Positions 26,715 to 38,486 of a DNA stretch of 64,000 nt are shown in pieces; positions within the stretch are counted from its first letter, which is position 1, and every line of letters begins with the position of its first letter. The stretch is from Phlebiopsis flavidoalba (taxonomy: Eukaryota; Basidiomycota; Agaricomycetes; Polyporales; Phanerochaetaceae). The DNA lies in the NCBI GenBank assembly GCA_035772785.1, contig JAOCPU010000037.1, positions 62,001-126,000 of the forward strand. The letters run 5' to 3'. The notes below the pieces were generated by a model. It was not told the DNA's origin. It ran no database searches and saw nothing but the letters and a program-made list of their open reading frames with translations. The position numbers were made by a program, and so were the translations under genes.

Positions 26715-27705
26715 TTAGGCACCGGGTATATGCAAGTGATAATAAATCAGCTCACTTGGACCAAGTTTCAACCATCGTGGAACCTTCTCTGGGCCCCGGC
26801 GATGAGTTCGAGGAAGTATGTTTTCCCATGCTCGGTATCGGATGGTTCTGGTGTCGCCGGCTCTTGTTTCGGCAGGGGCACGGGTAGATCTTCTGCGCGG
26901 GCGGACATAGTCGGGCTTAACGGGGCAGGGACATCTATATCTATGGGGGTAATTTAGCCTGGCTTCGGACATGTTCAGTTCTGCTCACGGTTGAATGCAT
27001 CGTCTTCGAACTTAAGATGTAATACGGTAGCTGGTGCCAATTGCAGCTGAAGTAGATTTTGGTCTCGTACTTTGGTGTCTGAAACCTTGAGTTCGCGTTT
27101 CGGAGGTGTCTGGTCTGGCATGCGGCTATCTTAATGATCTTTCCAAGTCAGTTGAGCAATGAGACTCACACAGCACAAAAACTTGACGGGCTTCACTTCC
27201 TCTCGGAGAGACCCACGGACGAATGCGTATACTGAACGAATCTTATCGGTGGAAGGAAATGTTTTTTTTCTAACTGTGTGCGGTCGGGGAATCTTACTCG
27301 AATGGTCGTCTGCAGATAATTGTCATCTTTCATGATTACTGCAGGAAGGTGAGAATACACACTGTAGGATATCTCTGCATCCTAGCCTTCTGTTCCGCTT
27401 CGCGCATAGCCTGCGTACGCAACGGCGCATTCACCAGTGCTTGAGTTCGATGCGGACACAGAGAAGCTTTTGTGCAGCTTTCAGATCTGCGGCACTGGGG
27501 ACTACACAAAAAACGACTCGGGCATCTCGCCTGTGTGGACGTGTCAGTTCCAGGTGTGGATGGGCGTGCATACATCACACGTACGCAGTGTCTCATGGTC
27601 CGAGGACTGCGGTGGTCTATACAACCTTGAAGTCTGCGGCATTCTCGTGGGGCGCAGAAGGGGGCTCAGGGGTGGTGTGGTCGTGGTGCCTTGTGTCGCG
27701 GACAT
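26715..27705 (-). CDS. UBX-domain protein (ASPL/TUG-like)
   Basis: UBX domains bind Cdc48/p97 and recruit it to substrates. Start at 27705 (MSATQGTTTTPPLSP). Then DFKVYRPPQSS (27,620-27,655), VPSAADLKAAQ (27,480-27,510), TQALVNAPLRTQAMREAEQ (27,390-27,450) and KARMQRYPT, leading into the UBX domain: TIRVRFPDRTQLE (27,270-27,310), FPSTDKIRSVYAFVRGSL (27,205-27,265), EEVKPVKFLC, an intron, QTPPKRELKVSD (27,070-27,110), LLQLQLAPATVLHLKFEDDA (27,000-27,055). A Pro-rich tail has LPVPLPKQEPATPEPS and closes KVPRWLKLGP. The WLKLG ending is common to fungal ASPL-like proteins. Exact stop uncertain (26,715 in one frame). Confidence 0.82.
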
Positions 27706-28231
27706 GCTCAAATGGAGAAAGTGAATAGAAGAACGAAAGAATGTGCAGTCTCAAATCACAAGTGCTGGCTCAGAGAGCTTAGCAAAAGCTCGGGCAAACA
27801 TCATCAGATTTCCTAACATACAAGATAACAGTGTGATACGCGACGTTTCTCCGGATGGAAAGGATAATCTGGGAGGGGTATGTTAGTAAAGGCGCGATGT
27901 GTGCGGCGATGAAAGTCAGAAAGTGTATATACTGTCTCATACCCCCGATCCCAGGACACGCAGGCGAGCGTACCCCTTTGGTATGAGATCGAGGTACTCG
28001 AACGCAAATTACAAAGAGTACCATCATATGAATAGATGAAAACGAACGCTCACCAAGCTGAGGGGAATGCAAGATCCGAGAGAACGCAGTGAGACAGGAC
28101 AGCGAACAAAACAGCGAGCGGAGCCGTATAAATAGTCTTCTTGTTTGTTTCTGTTTTGCTGCTGCAGGATCTCATTTCTTCGGCGTCTACGTCAACTTGC
28201 GTACTCACTCCTACTAAAACAGGCCTATGAA
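27706..28231. other. Divergent promoter region UBX / PITH
   Basis: 526 bp between two start codons. A TATA-like box lies at 28,127-28,134. Minus-strand open frames here are not protein-like. Confidence 0.5.
28127..28134 (+). promoter_or_regulatory. TATA-like box upstream of PITH gene
   Basis: TATAAATA, 98 bp before the PITH start at 28,232. Consensus seen, role inferred. Confidence 0.4.
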
Positions 28232-29140
28232 ATGCCCCACGACATTGGTCACGGTAACTGCGGTGATGAGTGCCACGATCACGACATTAAAACCGGAAGC
28301 CCAAGGGCACAGAGACAACCTCTACACCCGCATTGATAACAACAACGTAGTCGCGTTGAATGCTGGGAATGGACATGGTCCGGAGATTGTGAAGCCCTGG
28401 CGTGATCGCTTGGATGAAACTATCGTGAGTCTTTAATATCAATCGCTGCTTTGAGACTTCATCCTCTCGTTTGTAGTCTCTCGAGTCAGATGCTGATGAC
28501 CAAATGTACGTTGTCTTCGTCTCGCTCAAGAACTGCATCCATGACACGACGTAAGGATCATACGTATTCCCTTCACTGGGTCAGTGAAGCTCCGGGCGCT
28601 GCTACTTAAAGCTGGACCTGCGGACCAGACTCCTGCTAAAGTGTCGACTGGTCAGTACGCCGTTGCAGAAAGAACCCGTCCATGTGTTAACATGTACGCG
28701 GCATAGTGTTAGTTTAGTATGTAGACACTTTGGACTTCAATGACATTTTCGGACCGCAAGCCAACACCCAACAATTTTCACGTCCCCCAGGGCAGAGAGA
28801 CGTCGGCGAATATCATGTCATGTAAGCACATCTTTAGCGACGTCGACCCACAACTCCAGTTCATGCAACGCAGGACGGCCAAATTCCCAGCTGTCACCTC
28901 TGTCACACTGTTTTTCCCCGAATCTCAGGGCGCAGAGACAACACGAATATACTACATTGGATTCTTGGGGCAGTGGACGGAGGTTTGTCTGCTTAGTGTC
29001 CTACGAAAATTACCAGCTGACAACGTTTTCATCAAGCGCAAATCTGAGCCGGTCATTGCTGTGTATGAGTCACGGGCCAATCCAGCAGACCACCAATAGA
29101 TCAATGGCAGTCCACGACGTGATGCAGATGCCGTGAAGAC
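28232..29140 (+). CDS. PITH-domain protein (PITHD1-like)
   Basis: PITH is the domain that binds the proteasome in thioredoxin-like protein 1; PITHD1-type proteins carry it alone. ATG 28,232 starts MPHDIGHGNCGDECHDHD, the conserved His/Cys-rich start of fungal PITHD1. Then DNLYTRID (28,315), NGHGPEIVKPWRDRLDET (28,365-28,420), an intron, LESDADDQ|IIRIPFTG (28,480-28,570, split by an intron), LLLKAGPADQTPAKVST (28,600-28,645), TLDFNDIF (28,730), NFHVPQGRE (28,770-28,800), VTLFFPESQGAETTRIYYIG (28,900-28,960), LGQWTE and VYESRANPADHQ (29,060-29,097). An in-frame TAG at 29,097-29,099 probably results from a frame error, since coding-like sequence runs on about 40 bp; the end is approximate. Confidence 0.88.
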
Positions 29141-29400
29141 CGTTCCACATGAGATTCCGGCTGACAGCCAGTATGCCCGCTTATGTGAGATGCAATGTGC
29201 AGATTACAGATGTACAATAGCATTCGGAAGACATGGTCTCTGAGACATGTTGAGCGTCGTATGTATGACGGTACAGGATTGCATACACTAAGGAAGATAA
29301 AGTATGCTCAAGTTGTCCCCTGGTACAGACTGAACAGCAATCAAGGCATTGAGATTTACACAATTTATGGGAGCTAGTTGGATGTCTCGCTGCAGCTTTT

Positions 29401-31430
29401 TCAAGATACTTCAAGGTCAGCCACCTTCTCCGTGAGCTCATCTGTTTTGTTGTCCGTAGGCTTCTGGGGTAGCGTCTTTTTTGCCCGCCGGTGAGGCCGC
29501 GTTCGCGAAGCTGAAGGAGGGGCGGACGTTGGCTACGGCTGAGGTCAGCTTAGGGGACTCGGCTGCCTTGGGGACCGACTGGGGACGCCGGCCCGCGTGG
29601 TTCGCCCTCTGGGACGCAGCGCGCGACGAGGTTCGGGACATTGGGTTGTGGCCAACTCTATCCCGGACCTGCTCACGCTCCTTTTCGAGACGCTCAGCCA
29701 CTGCAATCTCTTTTGCGACTGTATCGACAGCCTGGAGGGTAATGAGTGACAAGCACAGTTGATCACGAAACGCGCACCTAGCGGCAACCAAATGGGTTAG
29801 GTTTAGCGTTTGCGGGATTGGGTGAAGAAAGCGGAGATGGAGTCGCCGAGGGGCCCGGTGCGAGGTAGAAGTTCAAGTTTGCGGCGCGTCATTTGGGGTG
29901 TTGGGGGCATGGAGCTGTTGGCTGGAACGCTAGTCAGCTATGTTCACGATGTGATGAGCTTGGAAGACCTACGAGACGTGCTCTGACGAGACGCAGATGA
30001 TCTTCTCCAATCACCCTCTTCAGACCGGCCCCGAGGAGTCCCGAGGGGCCCCATCTCACCGCGTCCCGCGCACGCTAACCAAATTCGACTGGACGGCTCA
30101 GATGGGGCACTGGGCTTAAACCGGCTACAATAGTCCCCACGTTTCTCTTTCTATTTCTTTCTTCTCTTCCGCATCCGCAGGTCCGGCTGCAGCGCCCTCT
30201 TGGCTTCGGAATCCTGACCCACGGTCGTTTGAACGAAGGGCCCTCAGCGCTCAGGTGGCTCGAAACGAGATCTGGGTTTGCTTGAGCGAGCGCCAGTCAC
30301 TAGCGTTGTCAGACAATGAGGGAGCGGAGGCTCCCGAGGTTCCTGGAGCTCCTTCGAAACGACGGCGGGGGGCATCATCACGAGCAAGACAGATCTGGTG
30401 GAGGGCCATCCCGTCGCCAATTGCCAGTAGGAAAATTTGTCGTCATCAAAAGCCGCCACCACCAAAGCCGGAACGTTCTTTGGCTACGCTGCTTCAGCTG
30501 ACGCGGTTAGCATGGATTATTTGGACTCACGAGGCTCAGCAACGCTGATACGAACATTTTCTGTGCGGCCAAGCGACTCGCAAACGCTGCTAAGTGAAGA
30601 GGATGAAATCGCGGAGCAAATACTCACACTGCCAGGACTTTGCGAGAGCGTCCTTCTCAGCCATCAGTTCCGCAAATTCGACATAGCCGAAGCTTTTTGG
30701 CTTTTCCTCTCTGTCTTGATAATTTTTAATGGCTTGGTCTGCAAGCAAGTTAGACTGATGGCAGTGAGAGCATTGCGAAGGGCCTGAATACCTGATGTTC
30801 CAGCAAAAAACTCTTCGAGGTCAATCCTCAGTCAAGTCGAAAGCCAAATTCCCAACATAGGCAGTGTAGGGAGGTTCATTGTGGGCAGGGGAAGATCTTC
30901 TCCTGTGAGCAGACATGGGTCCCCACGGTCGGCTATCAGCGAAAGAATGAGATCTTAGGGTCAACCGTGTATCAAAGTTTTACGCTTACGGCCCCTTGAA
31001 GAGAGAAAGTCAATCTCTGCGGCGATCGCCAGGATAGGAATCGGTCGGTCGTCGTCCGTCTGGGCCTCTGCCCTGCAGCTAGAGCCCCAGAGGTTAGGCG
31101 GCAGGGTTGTTGCATTGCTACTGCTATCGCCTGCGACTTACGAGCGGTGGGCAGAAGCATCCATTTCGTCGGCCCAGGAGCCTAGAGCTGTTTAAAGTAC
31201 CGTTAAGACCGTTGCGTGAGGCGTGTAAGCAAATACGCACCGTTATCCCCCAGGAACTCATTGAGAGGAGACATTTTCTGTGCTTTCTTAGGGGAGCTGC
31301 ATGTACAACATTCCGTGCGCCTTACAAGTTTTTGAAAGGAGGGGGCGGGGGGGGGGGGGGGAGCAGCATTATCATCATACGCATGTTGTGCTTTATTAAG
31401 CGGGGGCTTCTTGGTGGGCTTTTTTTAATT
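29401..31430 (-). CDS. TIF3: Translation initiation factor eIF4B (RRM protein)
   Basis: eIF4B stimulates the eIF4A helicase during mRNA recruitment to the ribosome. N-terminal pieces: KKPTKKPPLNKA (31,390-31,430), MSPLNEFLGDN (31,250) and GSWADEMDA (31,165-31,190), the signature eIF4B start. The RRM follows: ENLPLPTNEPPYTAYVGNLA (30,845-30,900; AYVGNL is RNP2), DLTEDDLEEFFAG, then KPKSFGYVEFAEL (30,665-30,705; RNP1), EKDALAKS. Next FDDDKFS, NWRRDGPPPDL (30,385-30,420), SDNASDWRS (30,280-30,310), TRRKLELLPRTGP (29,855-29,895), VDTVAKEIAVAERLEKERE (29,670-29,730) and RPSFSFANAA (29,485-29,515). After a frame change the end reads TDELTEKVADLEVS, stop 29,401-29,403. A G/C homopolymer near 31,340-31,360 disturbs the N-terminus. 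The start codon itself was not found. Confidence 0.86.
31341..31361. repeat. G homopolymer within the eIF4B 5' part
   Basis: A run of G interrupted by one C in the coding N-terminus of eIF4B. On the minus strand it would encode a proline run. Length is unreliable in such runs and it may cause the missing start. Confidence 0.5.
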
Positions 31431-31593
31431 TGAGGCTGGCAGGTGGGGTGAACGTCGCTGGTGTGTTACGCAGGAGAGTTACAAATTCTGAAGTATTGAT
31501 TCTTGGGCGTCTTTCTTCAATCTCGAGTCTCACGCTCAGCCTGTCGTCGCATGGCTTGCTATTCCTCCACATCACGACTGCTTTTAAGACACT

Positions 31594-32835
31594 ATGATTT
31601 TTGCTAGAGGTATCGTGCTTCACATCTCAACTCAGCTCTAGCTTAAACTCATCTACGTACAGTCTAATAATTACATTATCCAAACCACTCTTGCGGACAA
31701 GCTACAGAAGTAAACACTGTGGTCTCGATATTTCCGAACTACAAGGTGCTCACAGCCCCCTAGGCCGGCGTCGCTCGATGTTCAGTTTGTAGACTTCGAT
31801 GGTGTTTGTCGGTTCCACCTGTCGACCAGACCTGAGCGAAAGCAAGACGTTGCTCTTGTCCTTTGCCAGAGATCAGCACATAACACAAAAGCAAAAAAAT
31901 TCCGATATGCTGCGGATGAGCCGAAAGACGTGCCTCTTGCATTGTCACCTACCTACGGTGTCAATGACGTGTTACAACGAGAATACGGCGAACGCGTGAG
32001 TCCACAAGCGGAACCGGAGTACAACGTAAGCTTGGTTTTGGATCTTGAACACTTTCCACCCGAAGGAGGTGCGCATCTATCTATTCTTCTCCGTACACCA
32101 GCTGACTGTACCCAAGAGGAGCGCGAAGCACTGATCAAGTCTATCTCGTTGCTCAAGCGCAATGCTCTCGCGGCTCCGTTCGAACTTGCATTTTCCACTC
32201 AGAAAGCATTGTCAGCATCAGGAACCGGACAGGGAGAGCTTCTGGCCCTGCACTATCGCGACGAAGAGGCGATCTATGTTCAAGCTTCAACGGATCGTGT
32301 TACCGTTATCTTTTCCACCATGTTTAGAGAGGAGACGGATAGGATTTTCGGGAAGGTGTTTCTTCAGGTATAATTTCATCTCGAAATCGGCATTTATGTG
32401 GGAGCTCACACATCTCAGGAATTCGTCGACGCCAGACGGTTGCCCACTATCCAGAGCGCGCCTCAAGTCTTGTATACCACTAGGGAGACCCCCCTCTCGA
32501 GCTCAGTCATCTCCCAAACCTTCTGCGAACTGATGACGTCGGCTATGTCACCTTCATTCTGTTCCCTCGTCACTTCGCCAACGCCCACAATTGCAGAGTC
32601 CACGATCAGCCATGTTCAAAACTTTCGCGACTATCTGCACTACCATATCAAGTGCTCCAAGGCATACATGCACTCGCGCATGAGACACAGAGTGAGCGAA
32701 TTCCAGAAAGTGCTGAACAGGGCGAAGAACGGAGTGTCTTGCTGTTTCGACAAGAAAACAGTGAGGTACGCAATCTAGTGCCTGAACGGCGGATAGTTAC
32801 TGACTTGCCGCAGTGGCCGTACGTTAGTTCGGTGA
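31594..32835 (+). CDS. ARPC2: Arp2/3 complex subunit 2 (p34-Arc)
   Basis: ARPC2 is a structural core subunit of the actin-nucleating Arp2/3 complex at cortical patches. ATG 31,594 begins a very short exon 1 (MIL-type start), then an intron to about 31,660 and IIQTTLADKLQK (31,675-31,710). After an intron comes VDFDGVCRFHLS (31,785-31,825). The body is nearly unbroken at 31,930-32,370: GVNDVLQREYGE, SLVLDLEHFPPEGG, ALIKSISLLKRNALAAPFE, LLALHYRDEEAIYVQAS, VTVIFSTMFREETDRIFGKV (32,296-32,355), FLQ|EFVDARR across an intron, QVLYTTRETP, HVQNFRDYLHYHIKCSKAYM (32,612-32,670), HSRMRHRVSEFQKVLNRA. A last intron gives TVSGRTLVR and stop 32,833-32,835. Length about that of the family. Confidence 0.93.
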
Positions 32836-32968
32836 ACGAGAAGATATGGATACATAGTGTGATTGAACATGTCGTAGGCAACTGTATCAGTATCTCCTTG
32901 TGGATGTATACTATTTTTCGCACAGCAGACGCATTCAGATCATACATTCACAGCAGCAGGGCGAGGCA

Positions 32969-34618
32969 TCAGTAAACCGGGAAGTTTGGGTCAACTTCAT
33001 TCGCCCATGCCCTGAGCCCTCCTATTAAATCCTTCACGATGCCCCGTTTACTGACACTCCGTAGCGCATCAGCCGCTATTTGTGAGTCCGTTTCCAGTCG
33101 ACAAACGATGTAGGTGTCCACAATCACTTCTGTGACGAGTGAAGTCGGATCAGCTAGAAACTCCGCAAGAGGTATATCTGCATGCGATGAGTTAAGCCCG
33201 ATCGATGATGCGTAAAACGCTTACTCTGACAGTTAGGGAGATGGCATATATTGAATTCAGTCGCTGGCCGCACATCGATAATCCGGATATTTTGTCCAGA
33301 GCGTGAGATTTCATCGAGCTCCTGAAGTGCATCGATAAACTCGCTGTGTATGCTTAGTCTAGAAAGGAGAGAACGCACTGTTGCCCTGAGTCGCTTCTGT
33401 GGATCTCCTTGCTGGGACCCTAGTGTGACCCAATCCGGGGGGCTACACCCCCACAGAACGCTACGTAGTCTGTGTGTTTGATTGCACCTACACGGTCTTC
33501 GTCTTTCCCACACGCAGAGCAGGTTGCCCTCCGTGAACGTAGCTTGATGCTTCGGAAAGGGTTGGTCGATAGCGCAGAGAAAAGAAGCAATTGCGGTCTT
33601 CCCTCTGTGCGGCTGTGTAAGTACTTTCCTGAAGCTAGACGTCGTCGCTTACCATGAAGGCCGGTTAGAATTTTTATCACTTCCAGAGCCTGCAAGTTCC
33701 CTATAACACCAGTAACAACAGCACCGAGTATCCCGAGATCTGCGCAACTCCCAGCGACCTCGGGACTCGGGGCCCTGGGGAATAGACACCGATAACAGGG
33801 TCCGTCGTCAATACCCAGATTATATGTACAGAGTTGACCTTCGAACTTCTGCGCCGCTCCGCTGACAAGAGGTTTTCCAAGTTTCACCGCACTATCGTGG
33901 AAAGCAAATATCTTGAAGGGGCGTTATCCGTGCAGTCGACGAGTACATCGTATGGGTTTAAAAGGTCCAAGGCATTTTGTGCGTCGAGCGCACATGTATG
34001 ACTAATCACTTCGCAACTCGGATTAATCCTTAGCACGAACATGAGGGAGAGAAAAGTGCAACTAGAGGTGTATAACGGGCTCACTGCTTTACAGCCTCAG
34101 CTGCGGACAAAGCTTTATGCATGCCAATTTTGGCGTCGGAATGAAGAATCTGTTCTTTGCAGGTTGGACAATTCTACCACGTCATGATCTATTATTCCGA
34201 GCGTTCCTGGTAAAAGATAGGGTGAGTGTTAGGAAGAGTAACCTGACGAACCCCCCACCGATGCCGGCTGCTGCCAGATACTGCAATGCGGGGCATCCTA
34301 ACCCACCGGCACCTACAACCACCACAGAGGCAGCTTGTAGCTTAAGCTGACCTGATATCAGTGTCACTCAATCGGTCTGATCTTGGTAAGCACCGTCGAG
34401 AAAGCACTGACCAGGAAGACCAAAACCATCCAAGATCATCTGCCGACCATAGCGAAGAAAGTCGGAAAGAGGGAGCTGATCATGCATTCCTGAATATAGA
34501 GTTATTGTCTCTGGATGGTGCAAGTCTGTACGCTTGGTTCTTCTGTTTGAATGGCCTCTTAACACTAGTGGCACTGGCGATCGTCCAACGCAAAAACGGA
34601 TTGGGAGCGCCTAGTCAT
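32969..34618 (-). CDS. UBA4: UBA4/MOCS3-type adenylyltransferase and sulfurtransferase
   Basis: UBA4 activates the ubiquitin-like protein URM1 for tRNA 2-thiolation; the homologous MOCS3 also serves molybdopterin synthase. The E1-like domain shows [18 protein letters not shown] (34,400-34,460), [20 protein letters not shown] (34,280-34,345; nucleotide-binding GxGGLG), [19 protein letters not shown] (33,900-33,955), [17 protein letters not shown] (33,825-33,880), [29 protein letters not shown] (33,690-33,755, with the conserved Cys of CADLG) and CSACG. The rhodanese domain has [20 protein letters not shown] (33,240-33,295) and [16 protein letters not shown] (33,070-33,120, containing the expected persulfide Cys). 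It ends DPNFPVY, stop 32,969. Start approximate; a noisy N-terminus lies upstream of a Met at 34,487. ARPC2 converges, 133 bp away. Confidence 0.92.
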
Positions 34619-34753
34619 TGTGTGACCCTGTGGGTCCCATCAAATGCTGAGGGACACGGCCGTGGCCACTTCTCCCAGCGACCAAATCAAGGCTCCTCCC
34701 AACATCCACATATCCTCTCATTACAGACTTTGCACGCTCCGATATACGTCTCT

Positions 34754-34761
34754 TATATATA
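34754..34761 (+). promoter_or_regulatory. TATA-like motif between UBA4 and APC10
   Basis: TATATATA, about 141 bp before the APC10 start in the 283-bp divergent spacer. Weak evidence beyond consensus. Confidence 0.3.
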
Positions 34762-34901
34762 GTTCCACTGGACTGCCTCTGCCGTCCCCACCTCTTGTTG
34801 AACGGCCGAGCGTCACCTTCAAACACTGCACGCCACTACCCAGACTGGGAGAACCCTAGTTCTAGGCTCGCATTGACTACGGCCTATTCCTTTCACCGAA
34901 T

Positions 34902-35812
34902 ATGACGAGCGTCAGCGCGGGGAATGCTTTGGCTCACGCTGAGCATCAAAATGCCATCATGAGTACAGACGGAACTGCTATCATGTACCAGAGTATGCAG
35001 AGTGCCTAAGGTTTGCGGTCCTCAGTAACCAACTCGTTTTAGCACGCAAGCCATGCCACCCACACTTCCGTTTCCCGACATTGGTCACATGGCTAAATGG
35101 TCCGTGTCGTCTTTCAAGTTTTTGGCTTCGGTCCGGAATGCCTGCGGGATGGGCGATCCGGACACCTTTTGGCAGTACGTTTGCAAGGTTTCTACATTTT
35201 TGTTCAAAAGTTCGCGCTGACCACCTCATAGCTCGGACGGACCACAGCCACACTTTGTAACTATAGAATTTCCTAGAAAAGTTGCGATCCAAGTACGCCA
35301 CTCCATTACTCACTAGCCATGGATTGCGCGTGACAAGCATGAACGTCTCAGAAACTGAGCATATATCTATGCTTCCCTTCTGATGACTCCTATACACCTG
35401 CAACAATTGCGATTCGAGCCGGCACCGGTCCTTTAGACCTTCAAGATTGCAGGGTCGTATCCCTGGAAAAGCCGGATGGGTGGTTTACTTTCGATGTATC
35501 TATGGAGCCGGGAGAAGAAGGAGAAGGATTGTACGTACCACTGATTCTCGACGGAGCTCCTACTGAATCCGGCACAGCAAGCCTGTGCACGCATATGTAG
35601 TACAGGTCATCATTGTAGCAAACCACATGAATGGTAAGGATACACACGTTCGTGGCTTGTTGGTGTTGGGACCCATGGAGTACGAACCCTTCATTACTTG
35701 CATTACCCCTCAATGGGCTCACTTTTTGCTTAGGGAAGAACGAGATAATGGCGACGATCCGTTTCCGTTCGTGTCGCCGAAGTAATATAGGATTTACGAA
35801 TGTATACGATAA
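34902..35812 (+). CDS. APC10: Anaphase-promoting complex subunit 10 (DOC domain)
   Basis: APC10/Doc1 helps the APC/C ubiquitin ligase bind substrate degrons. ATG 34,902 gives MTSVSAGNALAHAEHQ. The DOC domain follows with short introns: DIGHMAKWSVSSFKFGFG (35,080-35,130), GDPDTFW (35,150-35,170), DGPQPHFVTIEFPRKVAIQ (35,235-35,292), YTPATIAIRAGTGPLDLQDC (35,390-35,450), VVSLEKPDGWFTFDVSMEPG (35,456-35,513), KPVHAYVVQVIIVANHMNGK (35,580-35,638), THVRGLLVLGP and DPFPFVSPK. The frame containing SPK stops at 35,785, but a shift gives YRIYECIR and stop 35,810-35,812; the terminal Ile-Arg matches the IR tail by which APC10 binds TPR subunits. Confident. Confidence 0.93.
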
Positions 35813-35921
35813 GCTTGCAGAATAAATTAATCCACACCACGCCCCGTACTATACTAAGGGTCGTTATTTTATGAAAAGAGGAGCGAGTTAGGAACGCAAT
35901 GGAATAGAGTCAGACGATAGC

Positions 35922-37279
35922 TCAACCCATCAATTGTGTAACATCATGCGGTGGATATTTGGTCTGAGAAAAGGTTAAAAGCCTGCCAAGCGTGCCATGT
36001 TAAGCTCTCAAGATGGCTCTGAAGCGTGTAGGCTACGCACCTTTTCAACGAATTGAATATATTTTCGACTGACTCTCGTCATTAAGGACATGCGCAACTT
36101 GATCTGCAGAAATCTTTTCGCGGGGCGGAACGCTCATGAATACTGGCAGTCACAGTAAGTCACGGACAAAAGCCGAGTGCATCTATGAACGCCTACCCGA
36201 CCATTGTTACACCGATAGGCCAAGGTGTGATTGCCGATAGAAAGTCTGAGATACGAATCATATGGCTTTTCTGGTACTGACGTTTTTGCATGTAGTGAAC
36301 TATTTCTGCTATTCGTGCGAGCACGTCAGGTGGCAAGGACTACACGGGGATCAGTAAATATGATAGACGGTACGAATAATGAGGGCGTACCCTGGAACGC
36401 AGTAGTTTGAAGAAAGGCTTAAGATACTCTGCGGACTGCCTTTGGGTCGCGGCAGCGAGCTTCCCTTGAGTTGTTCGCTTGATTTCCTCTAAAATGATGT
36501 ACTAAGTGTGAGAATATCGCAATGAACGGTATGTGGCCACTTGCCCGGTCTGTCGTCCATGTACTCTTCCCACTCTTTCAGAGTACGCTTGAGAGCATAG
36601 TAAATAATAGGATATAGCTTATCGGGATCATTCTTGACGAGGCCCAAGTCTTACGACTTCGACACCAGAGTCTTTCCCTTCCCGCCCCTCCTTCTTTCGG
36701 GCCTTTTCAGCCATTTCTTTTCTGGGCTCGTATTTCGACGTCTTCAAGAGCCTTTTTGAAAATCGTGTTCTGCCCACCGTGCCTTTCATGTTCCTTCTCT
36801 TCGATTAGTTCCAGTGCCCGAAGTCGTAGACGACGATCCCTGTCCGACTCTCCAAATAATCTGATCGGTTGTCCTTTGGCGCGAAGACGCCGTGTTGCCT
36901 CCTCATTGGATATGTTAAAGATAGTGGAAGAAGAAGGGTCAGGTGACTGTGTGTCGCGCAAGCCTTCTGGGTTCGAGGAAAGCGTAGCAGAGGGGGACGG
37001 ACTCTACTTTCCGCGGGCAAGTATGAGTCAATCACTCTCGTAGAGGCACTAGACACTCACTTTGGCATTGCTTGATGTCGTTTGTCTTTCCGCCCTCCTT
37101 CTCTGTCGTTCTTTAATCTCCTTGGCTTCATTCTCTTCCTTGGCTTTGCGTTCTTGTTCTTCCTTCAAGCGTTCGAGCTCCCCGCGACGCATGTACTTCG
37201 TGGGTCGACCATCGGCATCGGTGGGCGTATCCTGAAAGGTCTTACGCTTGAGCGCAATTTCTGCTTTCAAAGCGTCCAT
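35922..37279 (-). CDS. PRP18: Pre-mRNA splicing factor PRP18
   Basis: PRP18 acts in the second step of splicing with U5 snRNP. Start at 37,279: MDALKAEIALKRKTF, then a charged coiled coil with KYMRRGELERLKEEQER (37,150-37,200). After an intron comes the SFM/PRP4-like motif ISNEEATRRLRAKGQPIRLF (36,850-36,910), GESDRDRRLRLRALELIEEK. The C-terminal Prp18 domain is noisier: YALKRTLKEWEEYMDDRPGK (36,545-36,605), then fragments RSAREKI-region, RKYIQFVEK (36,045-36,075). An intron leads to LLTFSQTKYPPHDVTQLMG and stop at 35,922-35,924. APC10 converges with a 109-bp spacer; COX6B diverges with a 210-bp spacer. Confidence 0.88.
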
Positions 37280-37489
37280 GTTAGACTCTAACGATGATTG
37301 AAGGTGCTGGGTGCGGACTCGGGTTTCGATGGGTGTGAGGCGAGGTGGGCGCAGGGATAGGGATGCACGGTCAGGACTTGGCCGAGAACGGTCCTGCCTT
37401 TTCGGGACTTTCCGCCGTCTGCCGGCGTTTGTTGCAACGCTTGCTGTCCGGATTGTCTCCTACCACTACCTCCAACTCTCTCCACGTCA

Positions 37490-38030
37490 TGTCTGAGGAT
37501 CTCTCTAGGTGTGTCACATTAGGTGGCGATATCGAACACTACTAAAAAGGGTGTATAGCAAATTCATCCTGCAAAACCGCGGGCTTCGACGGTTCGTCGC
37601 TGTCTTCCGATTTATGCCCTTGTGTCCCGACGACTAAAACGAATGTCTTTGCAGCGCGTTTCCCCAACACAAACCAGACGAGGCACTGGTCAGTATTGCA
37701 GGCTAGACTTTAGCGTCGGTTTTCTGACGTACGACGTAGCTTCCAAAACTACACTGACTACTTCAAATGCATCGCGGCCAAGGGCGAGGATTTTGCGCCC
37801 TGCAAGCAGTTCAAGCGTGCATACAACAGCCTTTGCCCCAGTGCGTCCTCTTCCCGCTGTCTGAGTCTCGTTACTCATGTTTTTGACACTTTGACGAATT
37901 AGACGAATGGGTGAGTAGCTTCCGGAGCGCTACAGGTTTTCGTTGCTGATACCTGTTGTAGATTTCCAAGTGGGGACGAGCAGGCCGGCAACAGAGAACG
38001 GTACATTCCCTGCATCCCTTGAGCCTCTGA
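37490..38030 (+). CDS. COX12: Cytochrome c oxidase subunit 6b (Cox12)
   Basis: A small intermembrane-space subunit of complex IV. ATG 37,490 gives MSEDLS, then an intron. Exon 2 holds NQTRH; removal of an intron at 37,688-37,738 gives HCFQNYTDYFKC (a CX9C) followed by IAAKGEDFAPC (CX10C from the second Cys), so the twin-Cys motif of COX6B is complete. KQFKRAYNSLCP follows, a longer stretch with two likely introns (37,840-37,970), EW and ISKWG-type sequence; the last codons PASLEPL end at stop 38,028-38,030. Size and Cys pattern fit the family well. Confidence 0.9.
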
Positions 38031-38486
38031 ACTTCCTGTCGTGTTGCCAGGACACTCGTCCCAACTAGAATGCTAATTTCGCCGGAAGTTTATCAAATGA
38101 AATTGGCTACTTGCGTGTGTTATATGCCGCAAAATATGAGTGAGTCAGCACAGACGCAACACGGGGGTCAACATAACTCGATATAGATTGTGTATGATAC
38201 ATCACATGCTGGCTGAAGCGCAAAGCGAACGGGAACTGCAATGTTGGCCGTTCAGGTGTGCCGTGTAACAAGATATTTCACCACAAGATACTAGAATTAC
38301 TTGCCTCTCGACCTGTTACAAGCTTGCGAAGTGGATATGGTGTTTGCTCATACTTACGAACACAATGATGATAGCAGAGACAGGAAGGCATGAGAGGCAA
38401 AGAGAGAGATAATGAAAGAGTAGGATCAAAGCGTACCACGGACAGGGCACCACAGAACATCAGCTTAAAAAAGCCATGGTGTGAAG
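38031..38486. other. Convergent spacer COX12 / U1-70K
   Basis: 456 bp between two 3' ends. No coding signal; a short GAGA-rich stretch lies near 38,390-38,415. Confidence 0.4.
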
